NCBI RefSeq assembly: GCF_001540865.1 | Contig: NC_033621.1 | Coordinates: 8,748,892 to 8,812,891, forward strand | Source: Ananas comosus | Lineage: Eukaryota > Streptophyta > Magnoliopsida > Poales > Bromeliaceae | Direction: 5' to 3' | Length of the DNA: 64,000 bases | Shown here: positions 19,890-31,849 of the stretch, piece after piece | Layout: the number at the start of each line of letters is the position of its first letter | How positions within the stretch are numbered: the first letter of the stretch is position 1 | Notes under the pieces: model-generated | The model's database searches: none | What the model was told of the DNA's origin: nothing | What the model saw: only the letters and a program-made list of their open reading frames with translations | Translations under genes and position numbers: made by a program

Positions 19890-21170
19890 CATTGATCCGC
19901 CACCACGTTAGCCTTGTCTTTTTCGGGTGGTAAAGAATCCTCAAAAGAAAATTCCCCCATAATCCTTGATAGCTGCAACCATCTGCGCTGTCCTCAAGTA
20001 CAACTCTTTCTGAGAAATATGTACTTTAAAGCTCTTTGTGATCCGTTGAATACTTCGCACCGCTCCTCTTAAAAGATAGTGCCCATAAGCTCAATCGAAC
20101 ACTACGCCGCCAAACTCCAATCATGTCGTCGGGTATTCTTCTCATATTCCTTGTATTGCGAGACATACGCTATCAACCGATTGCATCCGCATCAATCAAC
20201 CACACTCAATTTCCATTAAGTGAAAGCATCCATATAATCCACATACCGTGCTCCAGCTAAACTGTAGGTCCCATGATCGGCAGGTCGCTAATCTACGGCT
20301 TCAAACTCTTGAACTCTTGCGCTTCGCACTCTGCGTCATTCCAAATGAACTTGACTCCTTTATGCGTGAGGCCTCGTTTGTGAGGGGAGTAGATAGTTAG
20401 CAACCCCTCTACAAATCTCCGTAGTACCCCGGCATCCCAAGAAGCTCAGTTACTCCCGTGACCTCGTTCGCTCGCAATTCCTTGATCGCTTCAATCCTTC
20501 TTGACCCGCTATACATGATCCCGAAATGCAAATTCCAAGACAAAAGCACCTTCCTTGAGCCCAAAATTCAATTTTCTTCAACTTGGCATAAGCCCTCTTT
20601 CCGAAGTTACTTGATACAATCTCAATGCTTCCTCGTGATCTGCATCACTGTCTGGCCGAAGTTACCCAAAAATGTCGCGATGAACATCCACGCACACAAA
20701 ATGTCTAGATAATAAGCTTAAAAACCACGGTTCATTTAGATCCATAAAACTGCCGGTGCATATTAAGCCCCGAACGGCATAACGTGAACCTCGTAATGTC
20801 CATACCGGTTCTAAAAGGCTGTCTCGATACCATCCTCGGTTGAATCTTTAGTTGTGTCGTATCGCCGACTGTAAGTCTATCTTCGAATATTACACACGAT
20901 CCCTGAAGGCTATCAAATCAAGTCGCGATCCTCGCATACGATACTTTTTTTGATCGTTGACTTAATTGAGTCACATAACCACACAGAAAGCGAAGTAACC
21001 GTCCTTCTTCTTTGACGACAAAGCTGTTGCTTCCCAAGGTGAAACTCTCGGGCGAATAATACCTTGTCAATCAAACTCTTCAGGCTGTCCCTCAGCTCCC
21101 TCAGCTCCGCCGATGCCATCCCTATAGGGTGCTTTGAGAGTGGGTAGTCCAGGGTCGAGATCCACCACAA
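19890..21170 (-). pseudogene. Inner element: reverse transcriptase and RNase H remnants
   Basis: Read on the minus strand, 20913-21170 contains VDLDP-like, PIGMASAELRELRDSLKSLIDK, the start of RT. RNase H pieces (RQYKEYEKN, STDHKELKYI, KANVVAD) fall at about 19890-20200. Frameshifts and stops occur every few dozen bases, far more often than in the chromovirus around it. Confidence 0.7.
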
Positions 21171-21599
21171 AACTAATCTCCGCTATCGGAGCATAAACGC
21201 GGTAGCTCAAGCTGGAACACATCCTGAACTCTCAAGCACCACCCCCAGATATCCTCGGATCCTAGGTGGTATCATCCGTCGCCTCTTAACACCACACTAC
21301 CAAAATAGGCTACGCAACTCTGCTGATCATTGCCTATCCGAACTATTGATCGTCAATCGCAAATAGTAACTCCGGCAATCCACAAAATACAAACTCTCGT
21401 CTATCCGTTCTCTAACAATAACTGTGGCATTCTTACAATCAATGCGTGGCATAATACTTGGTCAATCACAAGTCCATGCCCAAACCACGTCAAAATTCCC
21501 GACCGCTTGCGCAACAGCTAGTAAATCTACAGCATAATCCAATTTCCTACGCCGAACAGGCAACTGGAACTATACTCTCTAATATCCAAACGTGGTCGG

Positions 21600-22389
21600 T
21601 ACATACAACATGTCCGCGGTATGTTTGAGGTTAGAGATTGCAACAAACCTGAAGATCGACGCATGCACCTCGCTCGAAAGATGCGGCCTTGTCCTCATCG
21701 TCCCGCATGACGAAGGGCAGCATGCAGAAGACGAGAAAACTCCCTCCGGTACTCGCTACGGTCCTCACGCTAGCGCAAAGCCTTGCGCAATCCTGTTCCA
21801 ATCTTTCATCTGACGCTGTGCGGAAGTAGTGCGCAAAAGAAGTCCTGAAACCTCGTGTCCAATGGATAGGCTGTCCAAATCTGTCGAGGGTTCTCCTGAT
21901 AGCCAACTACACAGTGCGTTAGCACGCCGTCCCAAATGTGAGTGCCAGCCACAATCGCTGTCCTCTCCTCCAACGAAGGTTCGTCGGAAGACTCTCCATA
22001 TTCATCAACCACTTCTCCACGATCAGTTCTGACCTTCTCGTGCCGTCGAAGACTCGGAGCTGCACCTCCTGAAACTCATTGAGGCGCTCCATCAGTCTAA
22101 TCTCCGCTCCGCCAACCTCACCAGGTAGGGAAATGCTGCTCCAACTCGGGCTCTGTACAGGTGGTGCCACCAAAACCTCGCTCCTGGGGTCGCCGCATGC
22201 GCCGCACGCAAAACTGGCGCGGGTGACGGCGCTCTCGGTGCAGACTTTCCACACTGCGTGCTGCGGTGTAAGGCCTGAGTTCCCTGGAGAATCCAGCCTT
22301 GCTTTGCAGATAAGTAGATCTCCAGCACGCTTCATTCCGCGCCTCCTGCGCGCGCCGCAGGTCGGTCTGCTGTTCAGGCCGTCCTCCAC
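21600..22389 (-). pseudogene. Inner element: gag remnant
   Basis: This lies between the RT pieces and the PBS, the expected gag position. Minus-strand pieces such as RLMERLNEFQEVQLRVFDGT and VEKWLMNMESL resemble the start of a gag domain. No zinc knuckle is recognisable. Confidence 0.5.
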
Positions 22390-22868
22390 CTGCTGAGTAC
22401 CAAAATCATTGAGGGCCGCATGCTGCCCCTACTCACGGACCTCGCGGAAATCCGGAGTTAAGGAGCGTCCCGACCTCCTCAAAATTTGTCCGCATAGTTC
22501 GCACCGCAAGATTTGGAAGCGAGTAAACTCGGCATTCTGTCACTTACAACACCATATAACGGCAAGTTAGAAATACTCTCGCTATCGCATCCTGTGCCAC
22601 TCAAAAACAAACCCCAAATCATCTAAAGTAAAGAAGTGTTTCCTACATCTACAAACGTCCCGATATTACGTTGTCGTCCTCGCCAACGTAACGCTCGACC
22701 GAAGATTAAAAGTCAAACACCCGATTTAACTATCCACTTTCTAATTATCCAAGATACCCAATTCAATACTGTCGCTTACCAAAGTCAATTAACCTCGTCT
22801 TCAGCGAGCCTATTTCCTATAGTCCACCAGCCTAAGGTCTGCTAGTCCCCTAAAACTCAACACTTTAG

Positions 22869-22882
22869 GCTCTGATACAAAT
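22869..22882 (-). other. Primer-binding site of the inner element
   Basis: GGCTCTGATACAAA is the reverse complement of a near-standard initiator-Met PBS (TTTGTATCAGAGCC, against TGGTATCAGAGCC). It lies four bases from the LTR end at 22887. Confidence 0.75.
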
Positions 22883-22886
22883 TAAC

Positions 22887-24787
22887 TGTCACTCTCGGAG
22901 CCCAACGTAAGCCACACGCACGGCCAGCACACCGCCAATACGTCTAAAAATATTAAGGCGTCTAAAACAACAATAATAAAAGCAATACTAATAAGACATC
23001 TAGATATTAGAGGCATAATAAATGTCAAATGCTTACAATAAGGATAAGGATAAACTGAAATCCATAAATATCTAAGTGACGAAATCCAGATATCAAGTGC
23101 TATAGTAGAATACAGTAGGTGCCATCTATACTCATGGTACAAAACCTCTCCACTTCTCTCAATCTAAAAAGAAGAGTAAACCACCTAAGGCAAGTAGCTC
23201 CTCCGCTAGCTACTAAGCGATCTCCATGCCGACGATCCATGCCTCCCGCCCGTGCCGAAGGCCTGAAAAGTAAACTCATAACAAACGGGGCTTAAACTAT
23301 TAAATAATTCCAACATGTGGCAATTAACTAACTTCAGTGAATGCACCATCAAGGCCAAAGCTAACAATAAAAATGTTAGTGACTATGAAATGTTAGAAAA
23401 GCGAAAGTAAGTAAAAATGTAACTTACACAACAATATCGTCTACTAGCATAATAGCATAAGTTAGTAAGCGCAACTATGCATGTAAGTAAAAGTTCCAAC
23501 TATCATAATGTTCAACAATGCGAAATAGTAAATTCCGTTTTTACTATTCTACGTCAATGTCCAAGTATGTTACCTGAATCATTATTTTCCACATTCAAAT
23601 AAATACCAAAGTCAAATCTGAAGAAAGCCGCACCCGATATGCTTCATGCCCTTGACCCACCCGTAGGCGCTGATCTCGGTGCCAAGCCTAAGTGCCCGCT
23701 CGGTGTACGTCATCATCCCCACCCTAGAATGAGCCTGTCCACACGCAATCCCTTTGGCGCCCAATCCGCATCGCGAATATAATCGCGATGGCTATCTCCG
23801 GAGTGCGGCTTGTAAGGGAGAACCCTCACAGGAATGTCTGAATGACAAATGGAAAGTATCCAAAGCGATCTGTCAGCAATACCAATCCTCATGTTAATAA
23901 ATGGAATATATGTCACCAAATCTCATAGCTATCCCTAATGTCATCATGTCAACTGAAATATAGCAATAATTAGTGGCCATCAATATTCTCTTACTTGCAG
24001 TTTCAATAGTTTAAGCCTAGTTTCAAGTGCCCCTTTAATACACTTTGTTCTCTATTCTCAAAGTAATGGCACTATGTTCCAACATACATATTAAAAGTCA
24101 TAATTTATAAAGATGTATTTTTCACCCTTGCAAGATAACACTTTTCCCTATAGGCTATCATACCTACCTCATAAGAGATTATTATTTCACTGGTCAAATA
24201 TATACACTTTTCCAATAAGCATGCCCTTTCTACTCATATAGCTCTACTATATAGTGAAATATTTATATACACAAGGCATCATTTTAAGTGCTTAAATTCA
24301 TAATAAATTCCAATTTAAACTAGAAAATTAAAAATATTTTACAACAAGTAGAAAAGAGCAGGGGCCATTTCGCCCTATTTCCTACGAACCAAACCCAGCA
24401 CGATGACAAACTGGAACTCTCGTTTTGGCTCTAACGAGGTTCTTCTAGATCTCCTAGCTACCCTACGATGAGGAACAAGTGCAAACATAGGCTTACAACA
24501 AAGCGTAAGCTCAAACATAACTCTCTAGCTCGTGGAAGAAAACTTACCGAACGCTAAAACCCCACAACGGTCCAATAAGGATTATATCCTTCAAATCCAT
24601 AACCTAAATCAAAGTTCTAAACCAATCAATTTGGTTCTAGAAGCTACTAAATAAAAAATCCCCAATTCTAGCCACTAAATCCAAAATTAGGGTTTCATTC
24701 AAAAGAAACTCAAAAATTAATCCAAAATGGAGAAATTAGGTTACTAACCCTCACAAGAATGCTCAAAGAGAAGATCCCAAGTCCCTC
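22887..24787 (-). repeat. Reverse-oriented 5' LTR of the inner element, truncated by the gap
   Basis: The plus strand begins TGTCACTCTCGGAG. On the minus strand it follows the family layout seen at 38825-40434, including CCTTACAAGCCGCACTCCGGAG and TAGACGCCTTA. It is full of small insertions and deletions. Its start is lost at the N run. Confidence 0.75.
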
Positions 24788-24812
24788 NNNNNNNNNNNNN
24801 NNNNNNNNNNNN
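24788..24812. other. Assembly gap (25 N)
   Basis: A run of 25 unknown bases lies exactly where a reverse LTR piece meets a forward LTR piece. Sequence order and completeness here are uncertain. Confidence 1.
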
Positions 24813-25211
24813 TTTTCAGAGCCTTCGGCACCGGCGGAGGCACGGGATCGCGGCAAGGGGATCGCTTAGCTAGCTAGCGAGGAGCGGTACTTTGCCTAGG
24901 TGGTTTACTCTTTCTTTTGTAGTTGAGAGAGTGAGAGGTTTTTGTATCCATGTATAGAGACCACCTATGTATCTACCTATAGCACTTGTATCTGGGATTT
25001 TCTTGTATCACTTTATGATTTATTTAGTGAATTTACAGTTTTATCCTTATCCCTTATTGTAGCATTTAGACATTTATTATGCTCTGATACTCCTAAATGT
25101 CTTTTATTATTGCTTTTATTATTGTTGTTTTTAAACGCCTTATATGTTTTAGACGTATGGCGGGTCTGGGCACGTGCCGGGCGGGCTTCCGCTGGGTCCC
25201 GGGGCTTGACA
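24813..25211 (+). repeat. Forward LTR, 3' part
   Basis: Close match to 40037-40434, from TTTTCAGAGCCTTCGG to the terminal TTGACA. Together with 15942-16566 it forms the two ends of one forward LTR. The part equivalent to about 39445-40036 is absent. Confidence 0.88.
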
Positions 25212-25216
25212 GGACG

Positions 25217-25807
25217 TGTCGGTCTCCTATACACTGGAGTGATGTAGGTGAGCGTACAGAGTTCGACCCCGATGTCCTGCGAGAAGCAGAGGAGAAAGTC
25301 CGTCTTGCTCGCAAGAGGTTGCTCACGGCGCAGTCGAGACAGCAAAGCTATGCAGATAGGCGGCGTCGAGATATAGAATTCGCGGTAGGTGACCGCGTAT
25401 TCTTGAAAGTTTCACCGATGCGGGGTGTGAAGCGGTTTGGAGTGCGGGAAAAACTAAGCCCCCGATACATTGGACCATATGAGATATTGGAGCGAGTCGG
25501 CACGGTGGCCTACCGACTTGCTTTACCGCCGAAGCTTGCGGATGTACACAATGTGTTCCATGTCTCCAATCTCCGCAAGTATATTCACGACCCCGAGCAT
25601 GCAATGCTATATGAACCGCCGGAACTTCAAGGAGACTTGAGCTATGAAGAGTTTCCGGTAGGGATTATCGCCCGAGAGGTGCAAAAGTTAAGGAATCGAG
25701 AAATTCCCTATGTGAAGGTCAGGTGGAGCACTCACGAGGATCGCGAAGCCACCTGGGAACTCGAGGATCTGATGAGAAAACACCACCCTCATCTGTTTGA
25801 GGAATAA
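25217..25807 (+). pseudogene. pol: pol part 5: integrase C-terminus with chromodomain-like tail
   Basis: Coding resumes directly after the second GGACG with CRSPIHWSDVGER, in frame with 15936. It contains the GPY/F-type region (PRYIGPYEILERVGTVAYRL) and HNVFHVSNLRKY. It ends with IPYVKVRWSTHEDREATWELED, a chromodomain-like module. TAA is at 25805-25807. Chromodomains of this class direct integration toward particular chromatin; whether this one does is unknown. Confidence 0.92.
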
Positions 25808-25865
25808 GGTAAGAATTTAAGTTAAAGTTAAGAATCGAGTTCGTTTCGAGGACGAAACTCTTTTT

Positions 25866-25878
25866 AAGGAGAGGAGGA
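25866..25878 (+). other. Polypurine tract of the chromovirus
   Basis: AAGGAGAGGAGGA lies immediately before the 3' LTR. It follows TTTCGAGGACGAAAC, a sequence common at this place in plant gypsy elements. Confidence 0.92.
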
Positions 25879-28624
25879 TGTAAGGACGTGAATTCTCGAA
25901 ATCCGAGGATTGTACTTCATTCAGGATCAACTAATTGTCGAGAGAATATCCTTTGTGGGAGTTGAAAATGTCCAAAACACAAAAAGTGCTTTGGAGTTGA
26001 GTCCGCGAGAGCAAATGGTGCAAATTGCATCATTGGGCTGATGATACTCTCGGGGACCGGTCTCTGGAGGTGAGAAACCGGTTCCACTGGCTGGTCGTAG
26101 CGGGGTTGCTTGATGCAACCGGTCCCTGGTAGGGAGGGACCGGTTCCCGAACGTGGTTCCAGCAAGAAATGCCGAAATTTGGCTAAGTCCTGAAAATCGA
26201 GCTCTCGGGGACCAGTCTTTCAGGTGAGGACCGGTCTCCGGGGAAGAGACCGGTTCCCGAACGCGTGCGCCCGAGGGAGGCCCTCAGGAATCGGTCCCAA
26301 GTCGGGGAGACCGGTCCCTCCGCACGAAATCTGCCCAGTAAGAGCAGTGTATAGGATTAAAAGTTGAGGGATTTTTATGCAAAATGGCATTAGTTAGGGA
26401 GGGGATTAGAGGGGCTGAGCCCTCTTCCTCTCTCACCCTCACTCATACTTTCTCCCTCTCTTATTCTCTCTTGCTCTTTCTCTCTCTCTAGAAAAGAAAG
26501 GAGAAGAAGAAGAACAAGAAGGAGAGGAAGGAAAAGAAGGAGAAGAACAAGAAGGAGAAGAAGAAGGAGATCAAGAGGAAGGCTTTGGACACCTTCATCT
26601 TCCTCTCCTCTTCTCTTTAGTGTAGCACAAGAGGTAGGCTCTTGAACCCTAGCTTCTAGAATTTAGGGTTTTGGGTTTTTATGCCTTGGAATGGGTCAAA
26701 TGGACCCTAAGCATGCTTCTAAATAGATCAATCCCAAGAATCTAGAAATTTATTGAATGGTTTGCTATGGGTGCAAACTTAGGGCTCCAAAATGGGGTTT
26801 TTGTGAAAGTATGAGATTGATCTCATTTGAAGCCTTGGAAACCCTATTGTTAGGTCACAAAACGTGGGGGCGAAGTCGGTTTTAGCATTCGACGAGCCGG
26901 CGTGAAGTTCTCGGCAAAATAGGGCCGGGTTAGCATCGACTTGGGCAAGGAAGGCTAAAGCCTTTTCGTGAAGTTCGCCGAGGAGCGTTTCCAAAGCCTC
27001 TACATTGATAAAAGGTGGGGGGTGCCATCTCGAAGCTTTCGAACTCCTTTCTATATCTTAGATTGCATTTAATCTCATCTCTTACATGTTGCATTGTAGG
27101 ATTGCATAGTAGCTCCCTTCCTTATGCTTTCTAAATGATAACCTAGTGTACTTGGAACGCTTGGTGACTTAGATAGGTGAGGATTGGGTCGGAACATGGA
27201 TTCTATGATGCGAAAGAAAAGAGATGAACCCGATGGGGGATGTTGATGACATAGAAAGTAGTGTTAATGTCAAAGAACAAACGAGTGGCATCTAAACGCT
27301 AAATGATGACGAGTGGCATTAATGTAGTGTAAATGACACTAGAGGTTTGAGAACCTAGGGATAGGTGGATCCCTTAGAAAATGCCCTGTGGACAAGAACT
27401 TAGTAAACCTAAGTAGCCTCACATGGAGAGGTTGGCGATGAGTCGATTGAGACATTGACCCTAGTGGTAGGGCATCCTCACTTGGAGAGGATTTGATTGG
27501 GTTGTGGACCCTAGTGATAGTGCTTCCTCACTTGGAGAGGATTCGATTAGATTATTGACTCTAGTTGTAGAGCATTCTCACTTGGAGAGGACTTGATTGA
27601 GTTGTTGACCCTAGATGTAGGGCATCCTCACTTGGAGATGATAGATCTAGCTCACAGTCTGCGTTTGGGATGGTATAGCCATCCAATCCCCACATGGAGG
27701 GGATTGTCGTCGAGTACTCCGGAGTGTCGCGCGACTAGGACCACTTGGAGGTCCGGACCACATGGAGGTCCGCAGACGGTCCCGGGCTTGGGTGCACTTG
27801 GAGCTCCCTCCCCACTTTGGGATTGAAAGGTGAGTTATAGGCGAACCCTAGGGCTTCGCCACAAATTAGGTAAATGAAAAGGTAAAGGTTTAATAATGTC
27901 ATTGAACATTGCTATTCGAACATGGATCGAATTTGTTAGCATGGTAGCAAACCTTTATTAAATGATGCATGCATTCATATTCTTGATTATGGGCATAGTA
28001 GCATAGTTTTCCTACTATCGCATTTACAGTTTTCAGATACATATCTATCTATCTATCTGTTGTTACTTGTGCCTACTTGGACCTAGTGGGGAGATCGGCA
28101 GAGTCGGCGGCCGAGCCCACTGGGAACTATGGAAGATAGTTCTCACCCTACTCTATTTCCAGTGGTAGGTACAGGGCTGCCGAGAGAGGACCGCGGCAAA
28201 GGCATCGCGCCCGATCAGTGAGACCGTGGTAGTATAGTAGCTTTCCTTTTTGCATTAGTACACCTATGTATTGAGAGAGATTCATTGTAGGTGAGGACTT
28301 GGAGAGCTATGTATTTTAGAGATGAAAAATGTATTCATTTAAAGAAAATGATGTAAATGAAAATGATGGAACTATTGTAATAGTTAGTAAAGTACTCTCT
28401 TTATTTCACATGTGTACCTTGTGGATTGCTTGCTCTTTGTATTGTTGGCACTGTTTGTACCCTTGCGGATGTGTATGTTTAGAATTTAAATTCCCGGGTA
28501 AATTCTTGTACACATTCCCGTTGTTGAGCCTTGGGCGGACATGGGAGGTGCTGTATGTTCGGCGGTCCGCTCGCCGCGCCCGAATCGTGCCAAATTGGTA
28601 GTGGTTTCGGGGCGGGACCTGACA
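25879..28624 (+). repeat. 3' LTR, full length
   Basis: TGTAAGGACG...CCTGACA, 2746 bp. It holds an ACCGGT-palindrome array (26053-26325), a CT-rich then GA-rich leader (26420-26600) and a ~62-bp minisatellite with CCTCACTTGGAGAGGA units (27410-27640). Its last ~977 bp match 10455-11430 with scattered differences, so the element is fairly young despite the broken pol. Confidence 0.93.
26053..26325 (+). promoter_or_regulatory. ACCGGT-core palindrome array in U3
   Basis: About nine copies of variants such as GGGACCGGTCTC, GAAACCGGTTCC and GAGACCGGTCCC lie within 270 bp, most of them self-complementary around ACCGGT. They sit upstream of the CT-rich leader, in the usual place for U3 control elements. 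Their role is inferred from position only. Confidence 0.5.
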
Positions 28625-28629
28625 GTAAT

Positions 28630-29160
28630 AGTCACTAGCAACCCATCGGTCTAGTTCTATGTCTCAAAGTGAAGTTTCAACATTCACTAAATTTAATGCC
28701 TCTTTATGACATTAGAACATTACTATATCCAAGCATATTCCAAATTCGATGCCTCTTTATGGCATTATTAGTAGGATCATACATAACTCAAGCTCAATGT
28801 CGCCTTATGACATTAGCTCACTAATTCACACATCATTCAAGTCTAATGCCTAAACCCAACATGAATAATTCTCTACTACATAGAGGTTCAAATATACTTT
28901 GTATATAACATGTGCATTCTAGGCATTCTAAAATTCACAAATATTACATCTAGTATGAATATGCATAAAATTTTATTTTACGACAAGTATAATCATCATA
29001 TGAGAATTTTTATCTCATTTTGGTGAGGCCAAACCCACCAAGTCTCATCGAAATCCTTTGCTTGCGCAAAAGGAGTTGTCCACTATTCTCCTAGCACCCT
29101 AAAGGTAATAAAAGGAGAGTTAAACAAACATTACGAACATCCCTATGGTCGATTATTAAC
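28630..29160 (-). mobile_element. Reverse-oriented LTR fragment, middle part
   Basis: This lies between the chromovirus TSD and the solo LTR at 29161 and continues the reverse LTR of 9719-10141. It has few diagnostic motifs; assignment rests mainly on continuity across the two insertions. Short direct repeats (ATGCCTCTTTATG.CATTA) occur at about 28700-28770. Confidence 0.5.
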
Positions 29161-31844
29161 TATAACGTATCGAAACCTCGATAGCGATTATCGAACTTTA
29201 GCCAAATTGGTTAAAGTGCCGAGAGAAATGGATAGACAAAGTCCGGTTGACATTCCAACAATGTTGGAAGGGTCAAAGTCGAGTCCCGAGAGTGTTAAGC
29301 AAGTTTTAGCATTGCTCGGCGTGATTTAAAAGTGAACAATGCGAAAGAAATAGTTGGGTATGTTCCATTAAGCGTTCCAACAATATTGGAAGGGTTAAAA
29401 AGGAGTTCTAAAAGAGTTAAAAGGGTCTTAGCATCAAATGGCGCGAAATAGAATAAAAAACGGCGCAAAATCAGCATTCTGGGCAAAGTGTACCGGTACA
29501 ACCATCGAGTTGTCACCGGTACAACCCTGCAGACCGAGAAGAGCTTGCTCTCGGGTTTGAGAGAAAAATCGAAAGTGTACCGATACACTTTAAAAGTGTA
29601 CCGGTACAAATCCTGCGTAACCGAGAAACATGCTTTCGGGTTGGCCTCTGCGCAATCGTGTATTGGTACAAATCCAATGTGTACCGGTACACTTTGGTCT
29701 GGCAGCACCAATTTGGTCTGCTGCAAATAAAAAGAAATGGGGGGCCTAGATGCAATTGTAGTACCTTATAAAACACCCCAACACCTCTCTCTCCCTCTCC
29801 CACAGCAAACACACACCTCTTCTCTCATTTCTCTCTTTCTCTTTCTTAAGATCACTTCCAAGAGCCAGGAGGTGAAGGAGGAGAAGGCTTTGGAGGGATT
29901 TTTGGTGGTTTTGAAGGCTTGAGATCTCTCCTACAAGGTGGACATTGGAGAGCTTTGGGCTAAGGTGAGGTGTTTTGTAACAATAGGTCTAGGGTTTGGT
30001 TATATGCCCTAGAAAACTAGGTTTTGTTCTTCTCTCATGTATAGAAACCTAGTAATGGCTTAGAACACATGAAAACCCTAGTTTTCTTCATGTGCTCTAA
30101 TGGTGAATTCCTAGGGTTTGCTTATTATGCCCTAGAAATGATTTAGATAGTTCTAAATGAGCTTCTAGATGTTGAACAAGCTCTCTTTTGCTTGTTTTAG
30201 AGATCAAAATCTAGATTTGAGCAAATGGTGTTGTTAGGGCACCAAATTTAGAGCTTTTGCCCTAGGGAGTTTCTAAGGCAAATTAACCTTGTACAAAACC
30301 TAATTGGGGGTATTCCCGACACGTTGTGCAACTCGGTTTGACGTTACGAAAAGCCTATGTAGGAGTTCTAAGTATTAAGCCTAATTTGGCTTCGTTTTGC
30401 CGCAGGCGATAAAGTAGAGCTTCAAAAATTCCAAGAAATTCACCGTAGCACCTTTGCAACCATACAAGGTGGGTGATGCATACCAAGGACCTCGGAATTC
30501 CTTTTATATCTAAAGTGTCATATTTAAGCATATGTATGTATTGAGCATATTGCATAGTAGGGGTAATTGTGAGCTTCTTATCGCATGTTGTTGGTTCAAA
30601 TACATGTGAAATGCTAATGAGACAATGAGAATTTATAAACCCTATGTATGCATGATAAGTGACAAGAACCTAGCGGACTTAGTAAACAAATATGACATGT
30701 GGATATGAGTCGTAGAGAGTGGCATCTACTAGTCTTGAACACTTAGAGAACAAGTGTGGCATCATTATATGAGTACAAAGATCAAGCAGTGTATATGACA
30801 CTAGTAAAGGTTAACGAATGCAAGTATACAAAGGTAGCGACATTATGACATAGCAACCTTAGAGTTAAGGGTCATATGTGTATTACTTTCTTATAGTTAA
30901 GGAATGGATTGAAGTTGACATTCTTATAGTTAAGGATTGGATCATACTCACCTGTAAGTCCTTACTCGAGGGTGGTAGCTCCCCTTCGAGCGATGTGCTC
31001 CGGAGTTGTCATCACTGGATCGTAGCGAGTATCTCCCCAGAGGACAGTCCCGTCGGGTTGTAGCGGGTATCTCCCCGATAGTAGGGATTTGGTTGGTGAG
31101 TTGTTGAGGGCGAAACCTACGGGTTAGCCAAGAGATTGGGCAATGAGATTGTGATCTTGCATTCATCATCAGCATACTATTGAGCATTGCATTGATTATT
31201 GTTCAGGCATATTAGCTGCATTTGTATAGTTTGGTTACTATCTATATCTCTTTTCTTCTATTATGTCTGATTTAGACCTAGTGGGAAAGTCGGCGTGGTT
31301 GGTTGCCGAACCCACTTGAAACTTTGTTGTAGTTCTCACACCCCATTTTTCACAGAGCCGGGACCGAGCGAGCTGGCAGACGATCGCGGTAAGAGTATTG
31401 CGCCCTAGACAGAGACCGCCCGAGATACTTTACATTTTGTAGTTGCATACCCCTTTTATATATATCATCTTTTGTACTTGGACGATGATTAGGGATGTTA
31501 GAGCAAATGTATTAAAGATACTTTACGATGTTAAATGTAAAGGTTTATTTTGGAGATTTGAGATGTACAAAAGAAATGATGCAAAGACTGTAAAAGAACT
31601 TCGAAGTTGAATGCATATATGTGATTTAAATTTAATCATAGTGCTTGTATGTTGATTAGTTAGCACTTTCACTTTGGCTATTGCTTGCCCTCGTGCAAGC
31701 CATTATGTATGCTTCCGCAAGTACAAATTTTATACTCTATCTGTACCTGTTGTTGAGCCTTGGGCGGACAGGGGAGGCTCTGTCCGTTCAGCGTCTGTTC
31801 GACGCACTCGAACCGGCCAAAAGGATCGGGCTCGGGGCGTAACA
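29161..31844 (+). mobile_element. Solo LTR, TSD TTAAC
   Basis: It starts TATAACG and ends GGGGCGTAACA, flanked by TTAAC at 29156-29160 and 31845-31849. The usual TG start has become TA. The 3' end shares TTGAGCCTTGGGCGGACAGG with the chromovirus LTRs, so the families are related. TGTACCGGTACA-type palindromes occur at 29489-29697. A leader rich in CTCTCT follows at about 29790-29850. No internal coding region is present, so the element was reduced to one LTR by recombination. Confidence 0.88.
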
Positions 31845-31849
31845 TTAAC

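Larger units (their letters stand above)
15942..25211 (+). mobile_element. Nested LTR retroelement composite, TSD GGACG
   Basis: It starts TGTAACGCACTGGACC (15942) and ends GGGGCTTGACA (25211). GGACG is duplicated at 15937-15941 and 25212-25216, and the integrase reading resumes exactly after it. The ends are forward-oriented pieces of the LTR family at 38825-40434. Between them lies a reverse-oriented, very indel-rich element of a related family, next to a 25-N gap. Either an element inserted into a forward solo LTR, or the region is misassembled. Confidence 0.85.
10142..28624 (+). mobile_element. Ty3/gypsy chromovirus retrotransposon, nested host
   Basis: The element runs from TGTAAGG to CCTGACA and is flanked by GTAAT at 10137-10141 and 28625-28629. 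Order: 5' LTR, PBS, gag, protease, RT, RNase H, integrase, chromodomain-like tail, polypurine tract, 3' LTR. This order and the C-terminal tail are typical of plant chromoviruses; the Tekay/Del clade is the likely placement. A second retroelement (15942-25211) splits the integrase. Without it the element is about 9.2 kb. Stops, a frameshift, the split and the 5' LTR deletion make it non-autonomous. Confidence 0.93.

Noticed and set aside
24942..25345. Open frames spanning the LTR end and the integrase C-terminus
   Set aside because: The part before 25217 is LTR sequence. Only the part after the duplicated GGACG belongs to pol.
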